From: Nocardioides sp. JQ2195
GTDB taxonomy: Bacteria; Actinomycetota; Actinomycetes; Propionibacteriales; Nocardioidaceae
Assembly (NCBI RefSeq): GCF_012272695.1
Contig: NZ_CP050902.1
Span: 2,356,001-2,420,000 of the forward strand
DNA length: 64,000 nucleotides
Direction of reading: 5' to 3'
A program made the position numbers and the translations under genes. Of this stretch, positions 16,707 to 26,279 are shown one piece after another. Each line of letters starts with the position of its first letter. Position 1 is the stretch's first letter. The notes below the pieces were generated by a model. It did not search any database and was not told the DNA's origin. It saw nothing but the letters and a program-made list of their open reading frames with translations.

Positions 16707-18223
16707 GCGTGGTGCTCACTGTTCTGCTCGTCGGCGTGATCAGGGTCAGCGGTGCCGGGGCCACCCGCGTCGATCGGCATCCGCGGCACCGAGAACGTGC
16801 GCCGGGAGCCGTCGTGGCGCTGCGCGGCGTACGGCTCCGGGTCGTCCGTGCTCACCCAGCCGCGATCGGCGGCCAGGTGCAGGAGACCGAAGATCTCCAC
16901 GGGGCGCCGCAGCTCCGGCTCCAGCTGGCCGAACAAGGCGCCGAGCGAGTCCGCCGGCAGCAGGTCCGCGAGTGCCTCGTCGAGTCGCTGGCGCAGCTCA
17001 CCCAGTCGCGGCCCACCCTGGGCCTTCAGCTCGGCCAGCGTCAGCGACGGGACGTCGGCGGGTGCGGGTGGTGCGATGCGTTCGGGAAGTACGTCGTCAG
17101 CCGGGTCGTGGAACCTCTCGCGGAGGTGGTCGACACTCACCCGCGGGGGCAGGAGCGGTACGTCGTGCGTGGCCCGCGGACCGGTGTTCTCCACCCACGT
17201 CATCAGCTCGGACTCGACCTGGCGCAGGGTCTGCTCGAGCTCGCGGTCCCGCGCAGCGTCGTGGGAGACGATGTATTCCTTGAGCGTCGCGGTCACCCGA
17301 GAGCGTTGCTTGAGCACCCGGTCGAGCCCGTCACGCACCAGCCTGACCGTGCCGCGCAGCTCGGCGCGGTCGGCCTCACCGAGGATCCGGTCGGAGAGCG
17401 GGTGGTCGAGGAGCGCGGTGAGGTCCTCGCGCAGCTGGGTGACCAGCGCCTCGTCACGCAGCAGCGCGAAGGCACCCTCGAAGGCCCGCCCCTCGTGGGT
17501 GCGGGTCATCACCATGTCGGCCCGGTCCAGGTAGTCGTCGATCACGTCGCCGGCCGGTCGGTCCTCGGCCCGGAACGCGGCCAGGATCTCGCCCCGGATC
17601 TTCGCGAAGCGCTCCTCGACCCGGGCGAAGTCACTGGGCAGTGCGGAGATCAGCGACAGCAGCTCGGTGTAGCCCTCGTGCATGTAGTCCTCGGTGGCGC
17701 TGACCATCTCCGCACCGTCGACCAAGCGGTCGCGCTCCGCCTGGAGTCGGGCGATCTCCTCGTTGAGCAGGGTGACCCGCGTGGTGCGGTCCGGGTTGGC
17801 CTCGGCGTTGAACCGGCGCACCGTGCCGAGGATCGTGGCGATCCGGTGCTCGCTGAGCGTGGCCCGGTCACGGGTCAGGTTCTTGACCAGCTCCAGGGCC
17901 TGCTGGGCGTGGGAGGTCAGCGTGTAGACCTCACGGCCGCGCTCGTCGAGCGCACGCACCAGCCACTGTCCGCGCATCCATCGGTGGCACAGCTCCTTGC
18001 CGGAGCCGTTCGGGAGGTCCTCCTCCCCCACGGACCGCAGCTGTTCCAGGTGGGACTCGACCTGGGTGTGCAACCGAGCCGTGGGGATCGGGGTGTTGCT
18101 GCGGCCGAAGGCCGACCGGAAGAGCGTGATCACCACGGGTGCCTGGCGCTGGTGCAGCAGGGTGAGCGTGGGCGTCGCGAACGCGCCCCTGACGCGCTGC
18201 AGCTCTCCCTCGATCTCGCTCAT
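16703..18223 (-). CDS. jetA: Wadjet/Mks-like kleisin JetA (DUF3375, 506 aa)
   Basis: First gene of the operon, DUF3375/MksF family, the kleisin that bridges the ATPase heads. The N-terminal winged-helix part (FATPTLTLLHQRQAPVVITLF) and a long helical middle with many Arg/Glu pairs are visible. The C-terminus is acidic. GAGGTGG lies just before the ATG at 18223. The jetA-jetB-jetC order is standard. The 650-base region upstream is filled with repeats and a 45-bp palindrome, and I see no convincing promoter box there. Confidence 0.88.
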   Translation of the reverse strand: MSEIEGELQRVRGAFATPTLTLLHQRQAPVVITLFRSAFGRSNTPIPTARLHTQVESHLEQLRSVGEEDLPNGSGKELCHRWMRGQWLVRALDERGREVYTLTSHAQQALELVKNLTRDRATLSEHRIATILGTVRRFNAEANPDRTTRVTLLNEEIARLQAERDRLVDGAEMVSATEDYMHEGYTELLSLISALPSDFARVEERFAKIRGEILAAFRAEDRPAGDVIDDYLDRADMVMTRTHEGRAFEGAFALLRDEALVTQLREDLTALLDHPLSDRILGEADRAELRGTVRLVRDGLDRVLKQRSRVTATLKEYIVSHDAARDRELEQTLRQVESELMTWVENTGPRATHDVPLLPPRVSVDHLRERFHDPADDVLPERIAPPAPADVPSLTLAELKAQGGPRLGELRQRLDEALADLLPADSLGALFGQLEPELRRPVEIFGLLHLAADRGWVSTDDPEPYAAQRHDGSRRTFSVPRMPIDAGGPGTADPDHADEQNSEHHA

Positions 18224-18389
18224 TCCACCTCGATCCGCTCACTCCACCAGTGACTCGCCGGCGCGTCACCAGCGACCCGCTTGCCGTCCGTTGCGGCGCC
18301 CAGCATCCCAGAGCCCTCCCGCGGGAGGTTCCCCCGCCCCGTCCGGGGCGGTCAGCACGGCGATCCGAGATCGTGAGCACCGCCCGCCG

Positions 18390-18571
18390 CTCGGCGCTCG
18401 CTCCGCTGTGCTCGGCACACACACCGCTGCGCTCGGCACACACGCCGCTGTGCTCGCCGCTCGCTCCGCCCGCCGCTCGCTCCGCCCGCCCTCGGCGCTC
18501 GCTCCGCTGTGCTCGGCACACACACCGCTGCGCTCGGCACACTCGCTGCTGTGCTCGCCGCTCGCTCCGCG
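18390..18571. repeat. 101-bp tandem duplication (about 1.8 copies)
   Basis: Copies begin at 18390 and 18491; the first 52 bases are identical, and a second block of over 20 bases matches again before the second copy ends. Inside each copy is a short perfect hairpin, TGTGC-TCG-GCACA. Confidence 0.8.
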
Positions 18572-18642
18572 GCGATGACTGTGGCGACCACCTGCCCTTC
18601 TGCGCGGGCAACAGCCGAGGACTCAGGAGCGGTCGATCACGG

Positions 18643-18687
18643 TTGCGCGCGATTCACTGTCACCAGGTGACAGTGAATCGCGCGCAA
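18643..18687. repeat. 45-bp perfect inverted repeat
   Basis: Two 22-base arms around a single A at 18665. The left arm begins TTGCGCGCGATTCACTG. The pairing continues outward by five bases (18638-18642 with 18690-18694) after a two-base bulge. Too long for an ordinary operator; it would form a cruciform or a very stable RNA hairpin. There is no T-tract. Confidence 0.85.
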
Positions 18688-18779
18688 AGCCGTGGACCGT
18701 GAGATGAGGTCGAGGAGCGGGCCGGCACGAGCGGGAACGAGCCCGGCATGAGCCGCGACGGGCCAGGACGAGCGAGCAC

Positions 18780-18866
18780 GAGCGGGCACGAGGCACGAAC
18801 GAGCATGAGCGGGCGCGAGGCACGAGCGGGCACGAGGCACGAGCGGGCACGAGGCACGAGCGGGCA
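18780..18866. repeat. 17-bp tandem array (GAGCGGGCACGAGGCAC)
   Basis: Units at 18780, 18807, 18824 and 18841, plus a partial one at 18858; 10 bases interrupt the first two and one unit has a single change. Ends just before the stop of the 18874-19266 gene. Confidence 0.8.
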
Positions 18867-18873
18867 GGAGCGC

Positions 18874-19266
18874 CTACGGCAGGCGGAAGGTGGAACGCAG
18901 CGTCTCCAACCACGACGTCAACGTGGGCACGAGACCGTCGCCGAACGTCGTGTCGAACCCGGCATAGCCCATGCCGATCACCACCAGGGCGGCCAGGGCC
19001 AGGAAGAGACCGGCTGCGACCAGTGCCCGGCCGGCGACGTGCGAACGACTCGTGGCAGCCATGCCGACGACCACCACGACGAGGGCCATTCCCCCGGCCA
19101 GCAGGGCGAGCCCGCGCGCCTGCGTGAACGGCGCCGTGAGGATGGCGACCAGTCCGAGGAGGAAGGCAGACACCGACGCGGCCGAGGTCCGCACCGGACG
19201 GTCCGGGGACGCCTCGAAGAGACGAGTGATCTCATCCTCTTGCGGTGCTGCCCCCAATGACGTCAT
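18874..19266 (-). CDS. Small membrane protein, unknown function (130 aa)
   Basis: Not recognised beyond a DUF4190-like layout. About 30 hydrophilic N-terminal residues are followed by three hydrophobic segments (SVSAFLLGLVAILTAPF, LALLAGGMALVVVVVGMAA, ALVAAGLFLALAALVVIGMGY) and a hydrophilic tail of about 25 residues. ATG at 19266. It stands alone between repeat arrays on both sides (18780-18866 and 19366-19437). Probably an integral membrane protein; partners are unknown. Confidence 0.7.
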   Translation of the reverse strand: MTSLGAAPQEDEITRLFEASPDRPVRTSAASVSAFLLGLVAILTAPFTQARGLALLAGGMALVVVVVGMAATSRSHVAGRALVAAGLFLALAALVVIGMGYAGFDTTFGDGLVPTLTSWLETLRSTFRLP

Positions 19267-19365
19267 GGCTCAAGCCTAGAAGGAGGACGGGCCGCTCTCC
19301 GGCAACCACACGGGCGGTTCGGAGATGACCCGAACGAGTCATCCGTGGACGGTCGCCATGGTGCC

Positions 19366-19437
19366 GATCGGAGACGCACGCGGATGGCAGACGCACGCCG
19401 ATGGGAGATCGCGACGCCGATGGGAGACGCACGCCGG
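19366..19437. repeat. 17-19-bp tandem array
   Basis: Four imperfect units with core GATGG-AGACGCACGCC, lying between two minus-strand genes, just past the stop of the glutamate-cysteine ligase gene. Confidence 0.65.
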
Positions 19438-19442
19438 CGCGG

Positions 19443-20582
19443 TCACGTGAGCTCAGCCAACCGCACGACCGCCCGGTCCAGTCGGCCCTCCTCGGCCAGG
19501 ATCGCGCGCTGCCGCACCGAGCCGGTGCCCTTGGTGAAGACCCGCTCGAGGCCCTCGTGGACGCGCTCAGCATCTCCGGTCGCCTCGAGCGCCGGCGTGA
19601 CGTGGGCGACCAGCGACTCGACGACGTCCTCGGCGGGTCGTGGCCGGTGGGAGAGCGGGTCGAGCAGCTCGCCGCCCAGGCCTCTCCGGCCTGCCTGCCA
19701 CATCGACAGGCGCAGGACTGCCACCGACACGGGGTCCGCGTCCTCCCCCGCTGCCCAGGCGCGTGCCCCGGTCTCGACGAGGGCACGGGAGAGAGCGGCG
19801 ACGAGCACGGCGTCCCGCGGATCGAGGCAGACGTCGGCGACCCGCACCTCGAGCGTCGGGTAGCTCCGCGACGGCCGAGCGTCGAAGTAGGCCATCCCCT
19901 CGTCCAGCGGGACCCCGGTCTCCGTGAGCAGGCGCAGGTGGTCGAGGTAGGCCGCACCACTGCCGAACACCTCGGTCGGGCCGTTGGTCGGCCACCGGGT
20001 CATCACCTGCGAGCGATAGCTCTCGTAGCCCGAGTCGCCGCCCTGCCAGAACGGCGAGTTCGCGCTCACCGCCAGCAACACCGGCAACCAGGGCCGGATC
20101 CGGTCGAGGGCACCGATCGCCTCGTCGTCGGAGTCGACCGACACGTGCACGTGACAGCCGCACGAGAGCTGCTCGCTGGCGGTCAGGCCGAAGCGCTCCC
20201 GGATCTCGGCATAGCGCTCGTCGTCGACGGGCTGCGGGCGGACCGGGAGGGGCGTCGTACCGCTGGCCAGCACCAGGGCACCGGCCTCGGCGGCGGCGGC
20301 GCGTGCCTTCTCCCGCCACCGGCCGAGCTCGATCTCGAGCAGTCCGAGGTCCTGCACCGGAGGCGTGTCGGTCTCGACCTGCTGCTCCTGCAGCTCGGGT
20401 CCGAGTGAGCCGCCGACGTCGTCATTGGCCTCCCCCGTCTCCCCGCGGCGCTTCGCGACCCGGAGCACCTGGCTGGCGACCGAGCGGGGAGCACCGGTCG
20501 TGGCGTCGACCAGGAGCAGCTCCTCCTCGACCCCGACTGTCCGGATCGGGGTCGGGGTACCGACGGTGGCATCTCCACTCAA
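19443..20582 (-). CDS. Glutamate-cysteine ligase-like carboxylate-amine ligase (GCS2 family, 379 aa)
   Basis: ATP-dependent ligase of the GCS2/YbdK family, forming a gamma-glutamyl amide, classically gamma-glutamylcysteine. Typical blocks are VGVEEELLLVD at the N-terminus, LSCGCHVHVSVDSDDEA and SYPTLEVRVADVCLDP. No ATG fits; TTG at 20582 has GGGGAG nine bases upstream and is the best start. It is divergent from an EgtC-like amidotransferase with 35 bases between starts. That pairing recalls ergothioneine genes egtA and egtC, but EgtB and EgtD are not present here, so the exact substrate is open. Confidence 0.82.
   Translation of the reverse strand: MSGDATVGTPTPIRTVGVEEELLLVDATTGAPRSVASQVLRVAKRRGETGEANDDVGGSLGPELQEQQVETDTPPVQDLGLLEIELGRWREKARAAAAEAGALVLASGTTPLPVRPQPVDDERYAEIRERFGLTASEQLSCGCHVHVSVDSDDEAIGALDRIRPWLPVLLAVSANSPFWQGGDSGYESYRSQVMTRWPTNGPTEVFGSGAAYLDHLRLLTETGVPLDEGMAYFDARPSRSYPTLEVRVADVCLDPRDAVLVAALSRALVETGARAWAAGEDADPVSVAVLRLSMWQAGRRGLGGELLDPLSHRPRPAEDVVESLVAHVTPALEATGDAERVHEGLERVFTKGTGSVRQRAILAEEGRLDRAVVRLAELT
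20535..20560 (+). promoter_or_regulatory. Possible SigB/SigF-type promoter for the EgtC-like gene
   Basis: GACT, 16 bases, GGGTAC, 58 bases before the start at 20618. It lies inside the first codons of the divergent ligase gene, and the spacer is one longer than at the other sites. Confidence 0.35.
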
Positions 20583-20617
20583 GTCGTCACGCTCCCCACG
20601 AAAGCACCCACAGGACC

Positions 20618-21430
20618 ATGTGTCGTCTGTTCGGCTACGTCACCGATGCGCCCCACTCCGTTGCCGATCTCCTCGGCGACGAAGGGCTGGCCGCCTTCAC
20701 CTCGCTGACCGCAGTCCACTCCGACGGCTGGGGCATGGCCTGGCAGACACCGGAGGGAACCCGCTGCTCGAGCTCGCCACGCTCGGCGGACATCGACGAG
20801 ACCTACCGCATGCTCGTCGAGGAGCCGTTGTCCCATGCGGGGCTGGTGCACCTGCGTTGGGCGACCGGCGGGATCGACGTCGGCCCGAGGAACACGCATC
20901 CCTTCCTCGAGGACGGCGCCGCCTTCGCCCACAACGGCCATGTCTCCCCCATCGCCGAGCTCGAGGCCCTGCTCACGCCGGAGACCCGTGCGAAGCTGCG
21001 GGGCGACACCGACAGCGAGCGCTACTTCCACTTCGTCCACCAGAGCGTCGAGGAGCACGGGGACGAGGCCGAGGGTGTCACCCGGGCCCTGGCGACGTTG
21101 ATCAAGAAGTTTCCGCGCTGCAGCCTCAACGCGCTGATGCTCACCCCGACGCACATGTTCGCCATCCACATCAACTCCCGTGCCGACTCGCCCATGCGGG
21201 CGCTGCGCGCGATGTTCGACGACGAGGACGACATTCCGCCGCGACACACGACGGAGTACTTCGCGATGGACTACCGGGAGAGCGATGCCGGGCTGGAGAT
21301 CGTCTCCAGCGGCCTCGACCAGCCGGGGTGGACGCCGGTGCCCGAGGACACTGCGGTGATGGTCGACCTGTCGACCCGCGAGATCACCCGGCTCGACCCG
21401 ATCGCGACGCTCGACGTCGACGACAGCTGA
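20618..21430 (+). CDS. Class II glutamine amidotransferase, EgtC-like (270 aa)
   Basis: Ntn-hydrolase with the catalytic cysteine as residue 2 after Met (MCRLFGYV). Other family marks are VHSDGWGMAW, HLRWATGG, NTHPFLEDGAAFAHNGHV and DTDSERYFHF. EgtC removes glutamate from a gamma-glutamyl intermediate in ergothioneine synthesis; related proteins have other roles. CAGGACC precedes ATG 20618. The neighbouring divergent ligase makes gamma-glutamyl amides, so the two may add and remove a gamma-glutamyl group in one pathway. Longer upstream frames are antisense to the ligase gene and are rejected. Confidence 0.85.
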   Translation: MCRLFGYVTDAPHSVADLLGDEGLAAFTSLTAVHSDGWGMAWQTPEGTRCSSSPRSADIDETYRMLVEEPLSHAGLVHLRWATGGIDVGPRNTHPFLEDGAAFAHNGHVSPIAELEALLTPETRAKLRGDTDSERYFHFVHQSVEEHGDEAEGVTRALATLIKKFPRCSLNALMLTPTHMFAIHINSRADSPMRALRAMFDDEDDIPPRHTTEYFAMDYRESDAGLEIVSSGLDQPGWTPVPEDTAVMVDLSTREITRLDPIATLDVDDS

Positions 21431-21460
21431 CGTCCCGGGCCCCTGCCGCGTCATCCACAC

Positions 21461-21482
21461 GGTGTCCCCTCCCACGGACACC
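21461..21482. terminator. Possible bidirectional terminator hairpin
   Basis: GGTGTCC and GGACACC separated by eight bases, between convergent genes ending at 21430 and 21485. There is no strong T-run. Confidence 0.35.
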
Positions 21483-21484
21483 CC

Positions 21485-22096
21485 TCAACCCTGCGCCGGG
21501 TACGGCGACTGGGCGAGCAGACCGGCCAGGTGAGCCGCATGGGCGGCCAGTGTGGCGGTGGTCCCAGCCGTCTGCTCCGGGGTCGGCGACTTGTCCTTGT
21601 AGTCGACCCCCTGCATGGCCTCGCCGACCCAGTAGGTCACCGCACTGGCCGGCAGCGTGAAGCCGACGTCGATCAGCGCTTGGGCCAGCTCAGCGGTGAC
21701 GTGATGGGCGCCGTCCTCGTTGCCGACGACCGCGATCCCGGCCACCTTGCCGAAGGTGAGCATCCGGCCCTGGTCGTCGGTCTCGGACAGCTCGGCGTCG
21801 AGGCGCTCCAGCACCATCTTGCAGACCGCGGAGGGTTGTCCGAGCCAGATCGGCGTGGCGAGCACGAGGATGTCGGCATCCAGCATCTTCCGGCGCAGTG
21901 CGGGCCAGGCGTCGCCGTCGCCCTCGTCGGTGCTCACCCCGAAACGTACGTCGTGGTCGACGACGCGCTCGATCGTGCCCGTCACCCCGTGCTCACCGAG
22001 GGCGGCGAGCACCTGCGAACCGAGCAGCTCGGCGCTCGACTCCGCCGGCGACTTCTTGAGGGTGCAGTTCAGGACCAGACAGGTCAGTTCAGTCAT
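21485..22096 (-). CDS. Flavodoxin-like NAD(P)H:FMN reductase family protein (203 aa)
   Basis: Flavin-binding flavodoxin-fold protein. Visible features are the N-terminal strand-loop LVLNCTLKKSPAESSA (phosphate loop of FMN), DILVLATPIWLGQPSAVCKMVLERLDA (the usual TPxYxxxxP-like segment) and VVGNEDGAHHVTAELAQAL. Such enzymes reduce FMN, quinones or other acceptors. ATG at 22096; a GGGTAC box lies 9 bases upstream, pointing to stress control and a very short leader. It is convergent with the EgtC-like gene. The electron acceptor is not predictable. Confidence 0.85.
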   Translation of the reverse strand: MTELTCLVLNCTLKKSPAESSAELLGSQVLAALGEHGVTGTIERVVDHDVRFGVSTDEGDGDAWPALRRKMLDADILVLATPIWLGQPSAVCKMVLERLDAELSETDDQGRMLTFGKVAGIAVVGNEDGAHHVTAELAQALIDVGFTLPASAVTYWVGEAMQGVDYKDKSPTPEQTAGTTATLAAHAAHLAGLLAQSPYPAQG

Positions 22097-22104
22097 GCCG
22101 TCTG

Positions 22105-22129
22105 GTACCCAGCCGGAGGTCGGTCATGC
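22105..22129 (-). promoter_or_regulatory. SigB/SigF-type promoter for the flavodoxin-like gene
   Basis: Minus-strand GCAT, 15 bases, GGGTAC; the -10 ends 9 bases before the start at 22096. Confidence 0.6.
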
Positions 22130-22169
22130 CGGGGGGCCTGCACACCGAGCCACCGCTCCGGGCCGTCGT

Positions 22170-22648
22170 TCACTCCAGGATTCGGTCCATCGCGACCTGC
22201 AGGTGCAGCTGCTGGAGCCTGTCCAGCTGCGAGTCCGCACGGTCCAGGAGGCCCTGCACGTGCCGTGGATCGATCCTCCCGTCGTGCTCGGCCAGCTCGC
22301 GCAGCAGCTGCCACCCGATCCGCTTGGCGGAGACCGCGTCACGGAGGGCCTCCAGCTCCAGGACGTCGGTCAGGGGTGAACGACTGATCACGCGGCCGTT
22401 CGGCTTGAACCGGCCGACCCACTCTCCGGCACGGGCGACCAGCGCCCCCGTGCGAGATGGCGGGAAGCCCAACGACACCATGATGCGACGCAACGACTCG
22501 CGGTCGTCGTTGACCTCGCGCGCAATGTCGCGGACCTGGGCGGCCGCCTCCCGGTCCGGAAGCGTGCGCGCCACCCGGTCGAAGAAGGCGACTCCTCCCG
22601 TCGCCCCTGTCCAGTGGTGCTGCAGGTGTCCCTCGAGGACCTCACTGT

Positions 22649-22652
<4 letters not shown>
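22170..22652 (-). CDS. Helical ferritin-like-shaped protein, unknown function (160 aa)
   Basis: Not assigned to a named family. All-helical composition with evenly spaced hydrophobics and repeated Glu/His (FFDRVARTLPDREAAAQVRDIAREVNDD, LELEALRDAVSAKRIGWQLLRELAEHD read in parts), suggesting a four-helix bundle. No signal peptide or membrane segment. ATG at 22652 overlaps the catalase stop by four bases, so it is co-translated with katE. A helper or partner in oxidative stress is a reasonable guess, based only on the operon. Confidence 0.75.
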
Positions 22653-24811
<2,159 letters not shown>

Positions 24812-24840
24812 CGAAGCCTCCTGGTCTGGGGACGACTCCG

Positions 24841-24865
24841 GTACCCGTCTCGGCGGGATGCACCA
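24841..24865 (-). promoter_or_regulatory. SigB/SigF-type promoter for katE
   Basis: Minus-strand TGGT, 15 bases, GGGTAC, 29 bases before the start codon. The -35 first base departs from GnnT. Confidence 0.5.
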
Positions 24866-24889
24866 CAGCTCCCCAGTAGATTGGCGCCC

Positions 24890-25474
24890 GTGAACGGATC
24901 CACTCCGGCCCTGGTGCTGATCGACATGCAGGTCGCGTTCTTCGCCTCCGGCCCCCTCGAGTCCCGGACGAACGCCCTGGTGGAGCAGTGCAACGCCCTC
25001 CAACGCTGGGCGTTCGAACAGGAGATGCCGGTGATCCGGGTGCGCACCGAGCACCTGCCGGACCGGTCGACCTGGACACTCAGCATGCTCGAGGACGACC
25101 AGGGCTTCCTGATCGCCGGGGACGACGACGCCCAGCTCGTCGATGGCCTGGCCGTCGACGGCGGCACCGAGGTCGTCAAGACCCGCGACAGCGCCTTCCA
25201 CCACACCGGGTTCAGCGATCTCCTGCGCGAGCGCGACGTCGACCTGCTGGTGCTCTCCGGGGTCTCGACCCACACGTGCGTGGCCGCGACCGCCGGCGAC
25301 GCCTACGCCCACAACCTGCACGTGGTCTTTGCCGAGGACGCCATCGCCTCTCACCGTCCCGAGCTCCACCGACCGACGCTCGAGGTGATGTGCGAGGAGT
25401 TCAGGTTCCGCAGCCTCTCGACCGCCGAGATCACCGACGGCTCCGGGCCCGACCTCACGGCACGCCCCGTCTGA
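24890..25474 (+). CDS. Isochorismatase-family cysteine hydrolase (194 aa)
   Basis: Alpha/beta hydrolase of the isochorismatase/nicotinamidase group. The catalytic triad can be seen as D12 (VLIDMQ), a lysine in EVVKTRDSAF, and the cysteine in VSTHTCVAATA, with the cis-peptide just before it. Members hydrolyse amides or isochorismate; the substrate here is not predictable. GTG at 24890 is the first codon that gives the standard N-terminus; upstream sequence is antisense to katE. It is divergent from katE with 78 bases between starts. Confidence 0.88.
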   Translation: MNGSTPALVLIDMQVAFFASGPLESRTNALVEQCNALQRWAFEQEMPVIRVRTEHLPDRSTWTLSMLEDDQGFLIAGDDDAQLVDGLAVDGGTEVVKTRDSAFHHTGFSDLLRERDVDLLVLSGVSTHTCVAATAGDAYAHNLHVVFAEDAIASHRPELHRPTLEVMCEEFRFRSLSTAEITDGSGPDLTARPV

Positions 25475-25498
25475 CCGGCGACCCGCGCCCGGGGCGCG

Positions 25499-25523
25499 GC
25501 ATCAGGATGCCGGCGCTGGGTAC
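25499..25523 (+). promoter_or_regulatory. SigB/SigF-type promoter for the methyltransferase gene
   Basis: GCAT, 15 bases, GGGTAC; the -10 ends 9 bases before ATG 25533, so the mRNA would be leaderless or nearly so. Confidence 0.6.
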
Positions 25524-25532
25524 ACGCCACGC

Positions 25533-26183
25533 ATGCAGACCTCGCAGCCGGCAGACCCGACCACCCGACAGCTGACGTTCGGCGACGTGGCCATCGTCTA
25601 CGACAACCGTGTCCTGGCGCCGCGACCGTGGACGGCCGCGCAGTCGGCCTGGGCCACGGAGGCCGCCGACGAGGTCCCCTCCGGCCCGATCCTCGAGCTG
25701 TGCGCCGGGGTGGGGCATATCGGCCTGCTGGCGATGAAGAGCACCGGCCGACGTGGTGTCCTCGTGGACATCGATCCCGTGGCCTGCGAGTTCGGTCGCG
25801 GCAATGCCGCCGTCGCGGGGCTCTCCGAGCTCGTCGAGGTGCGCCAGCGCCCGGTGGTCGACTGTCTCGACTCGGGCGAGCGTTTCCCGCTGGTGATCGC
25901 CGATCCCCCATGGGTGCCCAGCCAGCACGTCGGGCGCTTCCCGGAGGACCCGGAGCTGGCGATCGATGGTGGAACGGACGGACTGACGCTGGCCCGCGCC
26001 TGCGTGAGCACCATCGACCAGTGCCTGCACCCCGACGGGGCAGCCGTCGTGCAGCTCGGCACCGTGGCGCAGGCCGACGACCTCGGGGACTGGATGGCGG
26101 ATGAGCGGATCGACTTGGCCACCACCGAGGTGCGCACCTTCGGTGAGAGCGGAGTCCTGATGCTGTTGGGCCGGCCTGCCTGA
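25533..26183 (+). CDS. Class I SAM-dependent methyltransferase (216 aa)
   Basis: Rossmann-fold methyltransferase of the HemK/small-RNA-methylase shape. Motif I is LELCAGVGHIGLLA (about 53-66), the acidic ribose binder is VDIDP, and the NPPY-like active-site motif is ADPPWVPS. The last motif suggests N-methylation of an amide or amine, in protein or nucleic acid. ATG at 25533 follows a GGGTAC box by 9 bases and has no separate Shine-Dalgarno, fitting a leaderless message. The target is unknown. Confidence 0.85.
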   Translation: MQTSQPADPTTRQLTFGDVAIVYDNRVLAPRPWTAAQSAWATEAADEVPSGPILELCAGVGHIGLLAMKSTGRRGVLVDIDPVACEFGRGNAAVAGLSELVEVRQRPVVDCLDSGERFPLVIADPPWVPSQHVGRFPEDPELAIDGGTDGLTLARACVSTIDQCLHPDGAAVVQLGTVAQADDLGDWMADERIDLATTEVRTFGESGVLMLLGRPA

Positions 26184-26222
26184 CCTGCTCCCGGGATGAC
26201 CCGGTCAGTCGACGACGATCGC

Positions 26223-26247
26223 GACTGATCAGCCCGGCACTGGGTAC
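26223..26247 (+). promoter_or_regulatory. SigB/SigF-type promoter for the haem-oxygenase-like/CDGSH pair
   Basis: GACT, 15 bases, GGGTAC, 32 bases before ATG 26280, with a GGGAGG ribosome site between. Confidence 0.6.
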
Positions 26248-26279
26248 CTCTGCCGCACACACTCCCGGGAGGTGGTCCC

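Larger units (their letters stand above)
18224..18873. other. 650-bp gene-free repeat region upstream of jetA
   Basis: No credible coding frame. It contains a 101-bp direct duplication (18390-18571), a 45-bp perfect inverted repeat (18643-18687) and a 17-bp tandem array (18780-18866). Any frames across it are low-complexity Arg/Ser/Ala/Cys products of the repeats. Confidence 0.8.

Noticed and set aside
12457-17283. Long plus-strand open frames opposite the jet genes
   Set aside because: They mirror the codon bias of the real genes on the other strand, lack domains and ribosome sites, and yield Arg/Gly/His-rich products.
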